From: Candidatus Babeliales bacterium | Lineage (GTDB): Bacteria; Babelota; Babeliae; Babelales; Vermiphilaceae | DNA length: 64,000 bases | Direction: 5' to 3' | Assembly (NCBI GenBank): GCA_020049835.1 | Contig: JAGVLK010000021.1 | Coordinates: 1-64,000 of the forward strand | Shown here: one piece after another, positions 34,132 through 43,125 of the stretch | How the letters are laid out: each line of letters opens with the position of its first letter | Position numbering within the stretch: the stretch's first letter is position 1 | Made by a program: the position numbers and the translations under genes | The notes under the pieces: model-generated | What the model saw: the letters and a program-made list of their open reading frames with translations, nothing else | The model's database searches: none | What the model was told of the DNA's origin: nothing

Positions 34132-34567
34132 CCCTTTTTTGTCATCCTCGCTTGCGGGGATCCAGTATTAGATTGATTAAATTGAATCTTTATAATTTAA
34201 AATAATTATGCATACATATTTTGTATATATTTTGTTTTCTAAGCAAAATGGGACACTTTACATCGGCGTAACCAATGATATTGCACGTAGAATTCAAGAG
34301 CATAAGAATAAGCTTATTCCTGGTTTTACAAGTAAATATGATATTGATAAATTAGCTTACGCGGAAGAGTTTCAGTATATTACAGATGCCATTAGTAGAG
34401 AAAAACAATTAAAAAAGTTGAATAGAGCAAAGAAGATAGAGTTAATAGAACAAGCTAATCCTGAATGGAAAGATTTGTATAACCACTTGCTTTGAAGATA
34501 GCTTGTGCGTTTTTGAAAGTTATTAATTTAATACTGGATCCCCGCAAGCGAGGATGACAAAAAGGGA
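34132..34567. mobile_element. REP-bounded element carrying a GIY-YIG nuclease
   Basis: The left terminus 34132-34169 (CCCTTTTTTGTCATCC...CCAGTATTA) and right terminus 34529-34567 are inverted copies of each other over about 38 bp, with only a one-base length difference in the T/A run. Each contains the REP-like hairpin found elsewhere in the window. The interior is just the nuclease gene plus about 70 bp. The short pairs at 13671, 19778 and 28861 look like internally deleted relatives. No target-site duplication is obvious and mobility is not demonstrated. Confidence 0.65.
34208..34495 (+). CDS. Single-domain GIY-YIG nuclease
   Basis: The 95-aa protein is a stand-alone GIY-YIG domain. VYILFSKQNGTLYIG carries the two tyrosine-containing strands, followed by the catalytic Arg region (ARRIQEHK) and the metal-binding Glu (SREKQLKKL). 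Its length matches the YhbQ/UPF0213-type family often mislabelled as UvrC. No Shine-Dalgarno precedes the ATG. It is the only gene in a unit bounded by inverted palindromic repeats of a family dispersed in this window, so I suspect it acts on those repeats. Confidence 0.9.
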   Translation: MHTYFVYILFSKQNGTLYIGVTNDIARRIQEHKNKLIPGFTSKYDIDKLAYAEEFQYITDAISREKQLKKLNRAKKIELIEQANPEWKDLYNHLL

Positions 34568-34780
34568 TGATTTAATCTATAAACTCTTCTGAAAATCCCC
34601 ATTATATCGTAGTTTATCTCCTTCATGTAACGATACTTCATCGAATTTATATACAAAATTACAAATTAATATCTATTTTTAAATAAAATCGTTGCAAAAA
34701 CCCTTTGATATAGGTAAACTTACATACAATGGCAGTACGCAGTGTGCAGCCAAAAAACGTATATAAAGTGAGGTTATATC

Positions 34781-35164
34781 ATGAATATCTACAAAATCAG
34801 TATCCTTTTAGCTCTTATAGCAGCTCCCTATGCGCATGCAGAAGACAAATGGAGCAGTAAGCTACCAAGTGATGATAAAAAAGCCCTTTCTGCATTAGAT
34901 GATGCAGTGCTTAATTACGCAGCAAAAGGTAAAGATAACTATACTAAAGCTTATAAAAAAATGGATGATCGTGTTAACGCTAAATATGGTGCGGGTGCGG
35001 TTTTTGGTGGGCTTGATGCACGCTCACGTTTGGTGATGTTAAAAACCGGCATAGGTAATATTCGTAAAGATGCTCAAAAAATAGCAACACCGGCAGATAG
35101 AGATGCGATAACGGCTGATCTTGATGTATTATCAGGTAAGCTCAATACAAAATTAAAGGGCTAG
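34781..35164 (+). CDS. Small exported protein of unknown function (127 aa)
   Basis: The signal peptide covers residues 1-20 (ISILLALIAAPYAHA), followed by a lysine-rich helical mature part (LSALDDAVLNYAAKGKDNY). GAGG lies 8 nt before the ATG. The 285-bp gap upstream holds the right arm of the GIY-YIG element and otherwise only AT-rich DNA. No family recognised. Confidence 0.62.
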   Translation: MNIYKISILLALIAAPYAHAEDKWSSKLPSDDKKALSALDDAVLNYAAKGKDNYTKAYKKMDDRVNAKYGAGAVFGGLDARSRLVMLKTGIGNIRKDAQKIATPADRDAITADLDVLSGKLNTKLKG

Positions 35165-35191
35165 ACCCAATCACTTGGCTGGTTGGTTACA

Positions 35192-35220
35192 TTGAAGTCG
35201 ATTTATGGTATGCTTATACT
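35192..35220 (+). promoter_or_regulatory. Sigma-70-type promoter
   Basis: TTGAAG (35192-35197), a 17-bp spacer and TATACT (35215-35220) match the housekeeping consensus well. It lies 35 bp before the next start codon at 35256. Confidence 0.6.
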
Positions 35221-35255
35221 CGAAATATTTATGTATATTTAAGGGTAAAAAAACT

Positions 35256-36107
35256 ATGAATCGTACTGTAATTATGCTTTTATTGCTGGTGGAATCTGCG
35301 TTTGGTCTAGCTGCACAAGATACTGCCGCATATAATTTTAAACAGATAACTAATGCTGAACAGGCAATGATGAGGGCTGCAGCCAAAACGTGGTGCAATG
35401 ATCTGCATTGTTGTCGTGATGCGCATGAAGCTTTGCTTGCATATTTTTATACCGCATTACACGTTGCAACAGTGCAACTTGCGTATAATGAAGTAAAAGC
35501 AAATATTATGCGTAGATGCAAACAACTAGATACATTTGCCGGTGATGAGCGCAAACAGGAAATGAAAGCGCTTGCATATGATTGTGCTCTTATTAAAACC
35601 ATATCACCATCTAAAAGTAAGCATGAAGAAGCGCTTAAGCGTATTGAAGCTCATCTTGAAGGATGTGATGATCTTGAGACAATATTGGAATCATTGCGCG
35701 ACACATTATTTAATCTGATGGCAACGTGTCTTGAGCGCCGTGCGCATGAGCTGGATGCGTTATTGCTTAATGCAGGCGATGTTATGGCAGACGAAATAGT
35801 GAGTGATTTAGCCAATGCATGCCATACGCTGGCACAATATCGATCTGATGCATCTGAAACGGCATCGCTTATGAAACTTAATATGCTTAATAATCTGCTC
35901 AAACCACTTAATATAAAGCTGGATGAATTTACTGCTGCTACCGATGCATTAACTCAAGCGGTTAATGTTACGTTGGTAATTGGTCGTGCATACTTTATTG
36001 ATGCGTATAATGCGTTATCTGAACGATATCAAACCGTGTATGGCCAAGCGCCGCATTGTAGTTTTGCCGGTGAGCAATCGGTGCAGGAATTACCGGACAG
36101 GTTATAA
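35256..36107 (+). CDS. Exported helical protein of unknown function
   Basis: The frame opens at 35205, but the ATG at 35256 begins the signal peptide directly (NRTVIMLLLLVESAFGLAA) and lies just after a good promoter; AAGGG is 10 nt upstream. The 283-aa product is alpha-helical with cysteine/histidine pairs near the N-terminus (CNDLHCCRDAHE). No domain recognised. cdsA follows 15 bp later on the same strand, so the two may be cotranscribed. Confidence 0.65.
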   Translation: MNRTVIMLLLLVESAFGLAAQDTAAYNFKQITNAEQAMMRAAAKTWCNDLHCCRDAHEALLAYFYTALHVATVQLAYNEVKANIMRRCKQLDTFAGDERKQEMKALAYDCALIKTISPSKSKHEEALKRIEAHLEGCDDLETILESLRDTLFNLMATCLERRAHELDALLLNAGDVMADEIVSDLANACHTLAQYRSDASETASLMKLNMLNNLLKPLNIKLDEFTAATDALTQAVNVTLVIGRAYFIDAYNALSERYQTVYGQAPHCSFAGEQSVQELPDRL

Positions 36108-36122
36108 TTCGTAAGCGATATA

Positions 36123-36797
36123 ATGAAAAGAAAATTTGAACAGCTCTTTAAACGTTCGGCAACAGGATTCGGTTTAGGTGCACTTTTTTGGTTTTCATTC
36201 CTATACGTACCACCTTGGATATTTTCGTGTGTTCTTGTAGCGATTTTGGTGCAAATCGTCCTCTATGAATGGACGCGTCTCTTTGATCCTCGGCAGTTAC
36301 CATTTTGGTTACTTTTGCCATTTTATCCTTTATTATCGTTCGTGTTGATGATTTGGATGAATCACTCATGTTATCGTCCGTTGTTAATGGTATTGTTCGT
36401 ATTAGTTTCTGCGCATGATACCGGTTCCTATTTAATCGGCACGCTTTTTGGCAAGCATAAGATTGCATCGCTAATTAGTCCCGGTAAAACATGGGAAGGG
36501 TTTTTTGGTGGGTATCTCTTTGCCATTGTTGGGTTATGGTTTTTATTATGGGAATTTAAAGATCCTAAACCATTGCCATTTGTGCTTGGATTTACGTTGG
36601 TAGTTTGTCTGACATCACTTGCGGGTGATCTATTTGAATCTTTACTCAAACGTCATGCGGATGTAAAAGATTCCGGGGCTATTTTGCCTGGTCATGGCGG
36701 ATTTCTGGATCGGTTTGACGGTATTTTAGTAACCGTTATCTTCTTTTATCTATTTCGCGATTGGCTTCTAGGATATTTTACGCACATCGTTTGTTAA
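36123..36797 (+). CDS. cdsA: Phosphatidate cytidylyltransferase
   Basis: CdsA makes CDP-diacylglycerol from phosphatidate and CTP, the branch point of phospholipid synthesis, in the inner membrane. The C-terminal family signature is complete: SLLKRHADVKDSGAILPGHG followed by GFLDRFD. The earlier SPGKTWEGFFGG box is also present. It is 224 aa with about six membrane helices, shorter than the E. coli enzyme (about 285 aa) because N-terminal helices are missing. It is one of the few metabolic genes in the window. Confidence 0.93.
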   Translation: MKRKFEQLFKRSATGFGLGALFWFSFLYVPPWIFSCVLVAILVQIVLYEWTRLFDPRQLPFWLLLPFYPLLSFVLMIWMNHSCYRPLLMVLFVLVSAHDTGSYLIGTLFGKHKIASLISPGKTWEGFFGGYLFAIVGLWFLLWEFKDPKPLPFVLGFTLVVCLTSLAGDLFESLLKRHADVKDSGAILPGHGGFLDRFDGILVTVIFFYLFRDWLLGYFTHIVC

Positions 36798-36927
36798 AAA
36801 TTATCTGATGATCACCTTATTTTTACTCTTCTTTAGTAAATTATTGAATTTCTGCACACTTTAACATTAAAATCATAATTGTAAATATTATTATCGATTT
36901 TCGATGTAATTTAAGGAGTGCAGTTGC

Positions 36928-37506
36928 ATGAAAAAGGTCCTATTTGTAGTGAGTATATGTATGCCCACAATTGCTTTTAGTGGAGCGGTAGGTTTTCTTG
37001 ATGCAATAGCCTCTTCTTCTGATACTGAGGACCATTCACCACATAGTCCAAGAAGCCGCGACAGACGTCAAGCATACGCCAAAAAACGCAGTTTGCGTTC
37101 TCAATATGCGGTTATTGACGTGATACAAAAAGGAGGACTCTTTTTGATGCATGGCACTACTATAAATTTAGCTCGTTGTAACCTGGTAAGTTTGCATGGT
37201 TTAGATAGTTTGCCGATGGCTACGACTATTCTTAATCTTGCGGATAACCCCTTGATAGTACTGGATAAGAATCAATTTAATCAATTCACTATGCGCAATC
37301 TCAAAGTTTTATCACTGCGCAATACATTGTTGGATGAACTAACACCTGAGCAATGTAGAGGTCTGGAAAACTTAGAAGAGTTGGACATTTCTCGTAATTA
37401 TATTCATCCTAAACCGGATCCACAAGCATTAGGTCTTAAGAATCTTAAGAAATTTACCTATGAACCACAGCTAACTGCTGAAGAGGCTAAACGACTGGGG
37501 TATTAA
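36928..37506 (+). CDS. Exported leucine-rich-repeat protein
   Basis: The 192-aa protein has a signal peptide (1-20, ending IAFSGA), a Ser/His/Arg-rich linker with a run of basic residues (SRDRRQAYAKKRSLR), then about four LRR units (NLVSLHGLDSLP; TILNLADNPLIVL; LKVLSLRNTLLDEL; LEELDISRNYI). LRR proteins generally mediate protein-protein contacts; an exported bacterial LRR suggests interaction with host or envelope partners. AAGGAG lies 10 nt upstream. It is convergent with hisS, with only 3 bp between the stops. Confidence 0.8.
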   Translation: MKKVLFVVSICMPTIAFSGAVGFLDAIASSSDTEDHSPHSPRSRDRRQAYAKKRSLRSQYAVIDVIQKGGLFLMHGTTINLARCNLVSLHGLDSLPMATTILNLADNPLIVLDKNQFNQFTMRNLKVLSLRNTLLDELTPEQCRGLENLEELDISRNYIHPKPDPQALGLKNLKKFTYEPQLTAEEAKRLGY

Positions 37507-37509
37507 TTG

Positions 37510-38754
37510 CTATACTATTGTATGCAATTCATGCTGTTTAACGCGTTGCTCAGTGCCGGTAACCATATGTTTGAGCGTAACTTCATGTTTTTGTTGCTCA
37601 TCTTCTCCAATAAGTACTGCATAAGTAGCACCAAGTTTATTCGCTTTGCGCAACATGCTTTTAACTGAAGCATTATCGAGCAATGTTTGCACACAACGTT
37701 CATGTGAGCGAAGTTCATCTGCGAGTAATAATGCAACATTCTTTTGCTCTTCAGCTACAGGAATAATCACGGTAAGTGCTTTCTTTTGCGGCAACATAAC
37801 CGTTTGACTTTGCTCAAGCAATAACAATATACGTTCGATGCCGATTGCAGCACCGACGGCAGGTTGTTCTTGTTTGCCGTCAATAAGTTTCACCAGCCCA
37901 TCATAGCGACCGCCGCCACAAAATGTTTTTTGTGCGCCAAGATCTTCGCTGACAAATTCAAATACGGTTTTGTTGTAATAATCAAGTCCGCGTACCAAAC
38001 GTTTATCTACGGTAAATGATATTGAAAGCAGTGCTAGCTGTTCTTGTAAACGTTGCCATTCCACTTTGCTTTCAGCTGATAGATGATCAACAATGTACGG
38101 CGCTAGTGTATAAATTGTTTGGCAGGTAGGGTTTTTGCAATCAAATACACGCATGATGTTGGCAGTTTTGCGAGCTGTGCAGGTTTCGCAGATGTCGGCA
38201 GCAGCAGGGCTATCAAGAAACGCTTTTAACTTATCGCGATACTTTTCACGATCTGCATATGAGCCTAAAAAGTTAATCGTAAGCGCGTAATTTTCCAGCT
38301 TTAATGTTGTATGAAACAGACGATCGAGCATAGTAATCAGTTCAACATCATTGCTGATAGATGCAACGCCGATATTTTCGATAGTTACTTGATGAAATTC
38401 ACGAAAACGACCTTTTTGTGGGCGCTCATAACGAAACATAGGGCCGTAAGAAAACACCTGCCATGGCAGTTCACTGATACCATGTTCAATAAATGCGCGT
38501 ACCGTTGATGCGGTTGCTTCCGGGCGTAGGCATAATGCGTCATCTTCATGCACGGTTTTGAGGATAAACATCTCTTTGCTGACCACATCGGTAGTTACCC
38601 CAAGGGTACGATGAAAGAGCTCAGTAGGTTCAAGCACCGGTGTTTTAATTTCATGGTATTGGTAAAGCGTAAGATGCTGTTGTACTATCTGTATAAAACG
38701 ATTAAACAGATCAAGTGAAAGCCAATCCTGTGTGCCTTTTACGCGTTGTATCAT
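37510..38754 (-). CDS. hisS: Histidyl-tRNA synthetase
   Basis: A class II aminoacyl-tRNA synthetase of 414 aa, the usual bacterial length. Motifs visible are RPEATASTVRAFIEHG and YGPMFRYERPQKGRFREFHQ (motif 2), the histidine-specific LVRGLDYYNKTVFEF, GGGRYDGL, and motif 3 AAIGIERILLLLE. A C-terminal anticodon-binding domain (about 325-414) follows. AAAGG lies upstream of the ATG. It stands alone in the minus orientation. Confidence 0.97.
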   Translation of the reverse strand: MIQRVKGTQDWLSLDLFNRFIQIVQQHLTLYQYHEIKTPVLEPTELFHRTLGVTTDVVSKEMFILKTVHEDDALCLRPEATASTVRAFIEHGISELPWQVFSYGPMFRYERPQKGRFREFHQVTIENIGVASISNDVELITMLDRLFHTTLKLENYALTINFLGSYADREKYRDKLKAFLDSPAAADICETCTARKTANIMRVFDCKNPTCQTIYTLAPYIVDHLSAESKVEWQRLQEQLALLSISFTVDKRLVRGLDYYNKTVFEFVSEDLGAQKTFCGGGRYDGLVKLIDGKQEQPAVGAAIGIERILLLLEQSQTVMLPQKKALTVIIPVAEEQKNVALLLADELRSHERCVQTLLDNASVKSMLRKANKLGATYAVLIGEDEQQKHEVTLKHMVTGTEQRVKQHELHTIV

Positions 38755-38828
38755 GTTATAAAACCTTTAAAAAACGGTACTTATGTATAGGTTAAGTGTA
38801 CATGATCTACTGCCGGTGCGCAACTTCT

Positions 38829-39134
38829 CTAGCCATAGAGCGTGTGGTCATGGTGGTTGTAGGGGCTATGGTCAGAAAATTGCAGACCAGGCATTCCTGG
38901 GACATAGGTAGTCGGATGTATATCTGTTTCTTGCCTACCTATACTCAACGTTGCTGCAGCCATCTGTGTGATGGGCAATTTTGATGCAGACGTAGGGTGA
39001 GTGGTGCTTGAAGGCAACGGTTGTTTGATTTGCGCACACTTATCAGATTTCTTGCTTGGTTCCGGATAGGCTGATGCGCCATAGGTTAATGTTGTTATGC
39101 TGAGCATAATGATTATGGGGTATAGTTTGTTCAT
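38829..39134 (-). CDS. Small exported protein (101 aa)
   Basis: The signal peptide (1-20, YPIIIMLSITTLTYGAS) is followed by a Ser/Pro/Thr-rich, apparently unstructured mature part with two cysteines at most. AGAGG lies 9 nt before the ATG. The coding potential is modest, and the gap between hisS and the next gene is otherwise empty. No family recognised. Confidence 0.5.
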   Translation of the reverse strand: MNKLYPIIIMLSITTLTYGASAYPEPSKKSDKCAQIKQPLPSSTTHPTSASKLPITQMAAATLSIGRQETDIHPTTYVPGMPGLQFSDHSPYNHHDHTLYG

Positions 39135-39350
39135 TATCGAATCCTCTTTGCAAGTAATATATCAACAAAGTGCAAGCATAGTATGTGGTATGGGTGAGTG
39201 TCAAGCAACCAATCGCTGCGCGAGATTTTTTATGCGGATCACAAAGTCGACTTTAAGATCCGCATGAAAATAGGGTGGTGAGTTTTTTGATTTTATCCCA
39301 AATTTATTCTATTTTTAGTTAAAACAAGGGTAACTAACAGGGAAATCATC

Positions 39351-39515
39351 TTGAAAAAAACAAATGTACGTAAAGCAAAACAAGCTATACCCAAAGAGAC
39401 TGATCTGCCAAAAAAAGAGCGTAAACCAGGAATTTGGGCAGGACAAGTAATAATAAAAAAAGACTTTGATATACTGCCACTTGATTTTAATGTCGAATTT
39501 TCCGATGAATCGTAA
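39351..39515 (+). CDS. Possible 54-aa antitoxin-like protein
   Basis: From a TTG at 39351 (AGGGA upstream) a lysine-rich start (KKTNVRKAKQAIPKE) leads to RKPGIWAGQVIIKKDFDILP, then LDFNVEFSDES. That ending resembles the 'G...G.I....DFD.PL.DF' tail of many small antitoxins (DUF2281-like). No toxin gene is next to it. The TTG start and small size make it uncertain. It occupies part of a 490-bp gap (39135-39624) that otherwise shows nothing. Confidence 0.4.
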   Translation: MKKTNVRKAKQAIPKETDLPKKERKPGIWAGQVIIKKDFDILPLDFNVEFSDES

Positions 39516-39624
39516 ACGCACGATGTGCATGAGTACCAGCATCGCTTTGCATTGACTTGTTCAGTAAACCTGATAAAACAAGATAAGGTAATGCGGTGTC
39601 TATTTCAAAAAAAAGGGAAAATGT

Positions 39625-41223
39625 ATGAAGAGATTACTTATTGCACTCATATTGCTCGGTTGCTGTGCGCCGGTGCCTGTATCTGCAGAAAACTGTTTTA
39701 GCAAAATGTGTAATGAAGAAAACAACGATTGCTCTGATTGTTCATGCGAATGTATGGTAACGTCACGCTCCTTCCTTTCAGTGCGACCATTTTTTGAAGC
39801 GGCATCTCCGGCAAAATTAGCTATCATACGTAAAGAAGTACAAGAGATGCGTTCTTGTATGCCGTGTGACACCCAATGTGAAGATAGTCCTGTACCCAAT
39901 AGTTCGTATTTTCAAGTTGTGCCATTTGGGGGCAGAAGCATGAAGCCTGAACGCTTGGCGCAATATTTTGGTCCGTCATGTAAACGCGTACTGCGTGTAG
40001 CTGAAAATCCTGCAGCAAATCCTGATATTCTGGCAAATCAACTTAATATTTATACGCAAAACGGTGATTTTGAATCGCTCTTTTGTGTAAGTCCGCAACA
40101 GACATTTGCAGGAGTTGGATTTAATTATCGCAAACATTTTGGCTATAAAGATCAAAATAAAGGGGTGTTTTTTGATATTACCATCCCGGTTTACTATGTA
40201 CGCAATGTAATGCGTTTACAAGAGGATATTCTGAACACCGGTGGTGGTCCACTGAATGATCAAGTAGCCGGTTGTGTTACGCAAGCATTTAAGCAACCTA
40301 CCTGGTGTTATGGCCGCATTGATGACGATTGCGATACCAAACATATTGGTATAAGCGAAATTGACTTACAGCTTGGGTATGGTTGGGGCCGTGAACAAGC
40401 ATACATGCATTCATACTTAGGGGTGTTGATTCCCACGGGAAATAAAGTAAAAGGGCGCAAAGTATTTGAACCAATCATTGGTTGGGATCATCATATGGGG
40501 GTGCATTTTGGCAGCAGCCTTGGCATTCAGGTATGGAAGAGTGCATGCGGTGAACGTTCTATCTGGTATGAACTTGCTATTGATAGCCGCTATTTTTTTG
40601 AAAATAAACAGGTGCGTTCATTTGATTTAAAAAACAAACCTTGGAGCCGTTATATGATGGTATATAACGATCTTGCACAAGCGCAAGAGGCTGCAGCATT
40701 GTGCCCAGGTGAAGAAGGTATTATTTTAGGAACGCCGGGGATTAATATCTTTACACAGCTGGTTAAAGTGAGCCCACGCTTTCAGCGTACGTATAATACC
40801 GCATTCGCTATTGATTTAAAGTACTGGACCCTTGAAGGTGGCTATAACTTCTTTACGCGTGATGCTGAATGTGTGCGTTTAGCCTGCCCGTGGAATCAAG
40901 TCACCTTGCAACCGGCACTCAAATCACTTTTAGGTTGTGGGCAAACGGACAGCGTGCAGCAGATTGGCAATAATTATAATAATGCAAACCTTACCCCATT
41001 GGCAGGGTACGATAGTAACATTATTACGCAAGATCAGCTTGATTTTACCTCTGCAGCGTCACCCGCTTCATTGAACCAGCGTTTATATGGTGCAGTTGGG
41101 TATTCCCGCGACCATAAACGGGTACGCTCAGTCTACGGCCTAGGTGTTGAGTACGAATTTATCGGGGATAACACCAATATGAACCGCTGGGGCGCATGGA
41201 TTAAAGGGGCGGTCATTTTTTAA
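39625..41223 (+). CDS. Probable outer-membrane beta-barrel protein (532 aa)
   Basis: The signal peptide covers residues 1-21 (LLIALILLGCCAPVPVSA). The N-terminal mature segment is cysteine-rich (CFSKMCNEENNDCSDCSCEC), followed by many aromatic-rich alternating strands and a final strand ending GAWIKGAVIF with a terminal Phe, typical of barrels. Inner motifs such as LQLGYGWGREQAYMHSYLGV look like adjacent transmembrane strands. The cysteine-rich N-terminus could crosslink, as in chlamydial envelope proteins, but that is inference. A strong terminator follows. Confidence 0.75.
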   Translation: MKRLLIALILLGCCAPVPVSAENCFSKMCNEENNDCSDCSCECMVTSRSFLSVRPFFEAASPAKLAIIRKEVQEMRSCMPCDTQCEDSPVPNSSYFQVVPFGGRSMKPERLAQYFGPSCKRVLRVAENPAANPDILANQLNIYTQNGDFESLFCVSPQQTFAGVGFNYRKHFGYKDQNKGVFFDITIPVYYVRNVMRLQEDILNTGGGPLNDQVAGCVTQAFKQPTWCYGRIDDDCDTKHIGISEIDLQLGYGWGREQAYMHSYLGVLIPTGNKVKGRKVFEPIIGWDHHMGVHFGSSLGIQVWKSACGERSIWYELAIDSRYFFENKQVRSFDLKNKPWSRYMMVYNDLAQAQEAAALCPGEEGIILGTPGINIFTQLVKVSPRFQRTYNTAFAIDLKYWTLEGGYNFFTRDAECVRLACPWNQVTLQPALKSLLGCGQTDSVQQIGNNYNNANLTPLAGYDSNIITQDQLDFTSAASPASLNQRLYGAVGYSRDHKRVRSVYGLGVEYEFIGDNTNMNRWGAWIKGAVIF

Positions 41224-41258
41224 CCCCAAACTAGGGTATTTTTAGGTATATCTAAGGC

Positions 41259-41292
41259 AAAAATAGGTGTTTTCAGGAACACCTATTTTTTT
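41259..41292 (+). terminator. Rho-independent terminator
   Basis: A 13-bp perfect stem (AAAAATAGGTGTT 41259-41271 with AACACCTATTTTT 41278-41290) and a 6-nt loop continue into T residues to 41292. It lies 36 bp after the outer-membrane protein gene and, given the A tract on the other side, could work in both directions. Confidence 0.92.
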
Positions 41293-41370
41293 ATATGTTT
41301 ACATTTATGCCAAATATGATATGTTTAAATTGAATAGATATAGTTAAATACCCTCTATATAAGGGATAAA

Positions 41371-42384
41371 ATGATGATTAAACAGTCACTTCGTGCCTTT
41401 ACTGCACTATTTCTTCTGTATACCTGTGCATACAGTGCTGATAGCTCTAAAGAGGCTTTAAAACAGGCATTGGTGCCGTTGCCGGCAACTTGTTACCCGG
41501 AAACATTGCAAGAACCGGTATTTGATATTCCTCATCATTTATATACTGGGTGTAATGTATTACATTCTCACGCGGCCGATAAACGGTTAACAGAATCGCA
41601 ACGCCTTGCTTATACACGTGCAATTGCAGCAGTTCAAAAAACATTTCATTATGGTCAAGATTTAGTTGGTACTATAACCTATCGTAAAACTACTCCACTT
41701 AATAAATCACTTTCGTTTGCAGTGTCACAAATTTGGAAAGCATTGTCAGGAACAATAGAACATGAGCCATTTGGTCTTCCATCAATGACTACCCAAAAGA
41801 TATATCATATGCGCGATGCATTAGATCTTCTTGTACGTTCTATGGCGCCGATCAATAAAGTTATTTCGCCTGAGCGTAAGCGCCAAGAGTTACGTACCTA
41901 TACAGGGGTTACGTCACCGGTTAAAGTTAATCTCTTTGCCAAAATCCCGCAACGTACTTTAGACTCAGGTAAAGCATTTACCATTGTATGTAATTTTAGC
42001 ATAGAGGTTGATGATTCAGAACAATTTGTTGCTCATCAAATACCAGCTCTTAGTTCAACGCAGGCACCAACGAGACCATCACGAGTATCAAGCGTAATCA
42101 CGCTGGATGATTTTGTGCAACATGATATGCCACTGGAAATTGAAGCATCTTCAGGGTCAAGTTCCCACACTTCATCAAGTTCATCATCGTCTGTTCGTCC
42201 GACTGCTAAACGCGTACAACGCTCGGTTCCAACTAAGAAGAAGCCTGCGTTAGTAGCAGGGCAAACATTCATGACGAGATTCTTAGAGCAACCACAAGTT
42301 ACTACGCTTGATGGCAATGTTGTTGACCTGGGATCAGATATGGATACTGACAGCTCACCATCAAAACGATCTCGTCAAGCATAA
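41371..42384 (+). CDS. Exported protein with Ser-rich and basic C-terminus
   Basis: The 337-aa protein has a signal peptide (1-22, FTALFLLYTCAYSA). The body is of unknown fold, and from about residue 255 comes a low-complexity Ser-rich stretch followed by a basic cluster (KRVQRSVPTKKKP) and a C-terminus SPSKRSRQA. The basic clusters resemble eukaryotic nuclear-localisation signals, a hint only. AAGGGA lies just before the ATG pair (41371/41374). Function unknown. Confidence 0.65.
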   Translation: MMIKQSLRAFTALFLLYTCAYSADSSKEALKQALVPLPATCYPETLQEPVFDIPHHLYTGCNVLHSHAADKRLTESQRLAYTRAIAAVQKTFHYGQDLVGTITYRKTTPLNKSLSFAVSQIWKALSGTIEHEPFGLPSMTTQKIYHMRDALDLLVRSMAPINKVISPERKRQELRTYTGVTSPVKVNLFAKIPQRTLDSGKAFTIVCNFSIEVDDSEQFVAHQIPALSSTQAPTRPSRVSSVITLDDFVQHDMPLEIEASSGSSSHTSSSSSSSVRPTAKRVQRSVPTKKKPALVAGQTFMTRFLEQPQVTTLDGNVVDLGSDMDTDSSPSKRSRQA

Positions 42385-42460
42385 ACTCTTGCGCATAGCA
42401 TCTGTGCATTGATATTCTTTGCTTACACAAGTCCATTGATTGTAGGCAAAAGGATATTAT

Positions 42461-43093
42461 ATGAACTACGCTTTGATCGCACTTCTGTTTTGTTCAGTTG
42501 TTACCCATGCATTAGCACCACGTATCGTTACGCAACGTCGTAATGAATTTGCGCAGACGTTAAAATCAGCAACACCTAATACTTCCCGCGCACAAGCAAT
42601 TATAGATGAATTACGTAGTGTAAAAGAGGAGCGCGTTGCGCTTGAATTAGAGCGTGATTTGCAAGCATTTTTAGCACGTACTGCACAAGAACAACCAACT
42701 AAAACAGAAATCATTCCAACCGAACCGGTCGTAGTAGAAGTACCGGCAGATCAAGCTGCAGAAGTTACACTACTCAAGCAGCAACTTGCAGACAAAGAAC
42801 AAGAAGTCGCGCGTCTTAAAGAAGAAGCAGAGCGTGCAAAAACCGAAAGCACGCGTGCGCGCACTGAGCTTGAACAACTACACAAAACTACGCATGATGC
42901 GGCACAACGCATTAAACAACTTTCATTGCAAATATTAGATCATGTTAATGCTGCAGATGCATTTCTTGGCCAAGCACAAAATGCGGCCCACGCCGATGAA
43001 CGCATGAGCAAGATATTGGGTAACATTACACAACAGTATGATGCGATGCGTAATGTGCGCGATGAACTACTCAATATTACGCTGCCAGCGTAA
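42461..43093 (+). CDS. Exported coiled-coil protein
   Basis: The signal peptide (1-18, LIALLFCSVVTHA) is followed by a long charged helix with heptad character, especially residues 85-145 (EVTLLKQQLADKEQEVARLK), then a helical C-terminus. 210 aa. AAAGG lies 7 nt upstream. galE follows after 32 bp on the same strand. A periplasmic coiled-coil scaffold or secreted effector is possible; no family is assigned. Confidence 0.65.
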   Translation: MNYALIALLFCSVVTHALAPRIVTQRRNEFAQTLKSATPNTSRAQAIIDELRSVKEERVALELERDLQAFLARTAQEQPTKTEIIPTEPVVVEVPADQAAEVTLLKQQLADKEQEVARLKEEAERAKTESTRARTELEQLHKTTHDAAQRIKQLSLQILDHVNAADAFLGQAQNAAHADERMSKILGNITQQYDAMRNVRDELLNITLPA

Positions 43094-43125
43094 TTTTAAA
43101 ATTTTCTCTTAAGGAGAAATTTAAT

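Noticed and set aside
34208-34495. UvrC excinuclease
   Set aside because: At 95 aa it has only the GIY-YIG domain and none of the UvrB-binding, RNase H-like or HhH domains.
39315-39542. 75-aa minus-strand ORF opposite the antitoxin-like gene
   Set aside because: Its composition is Phe/Tyr-rich without a ribosome site, as expected for the antisense of a Lys-rich gene.
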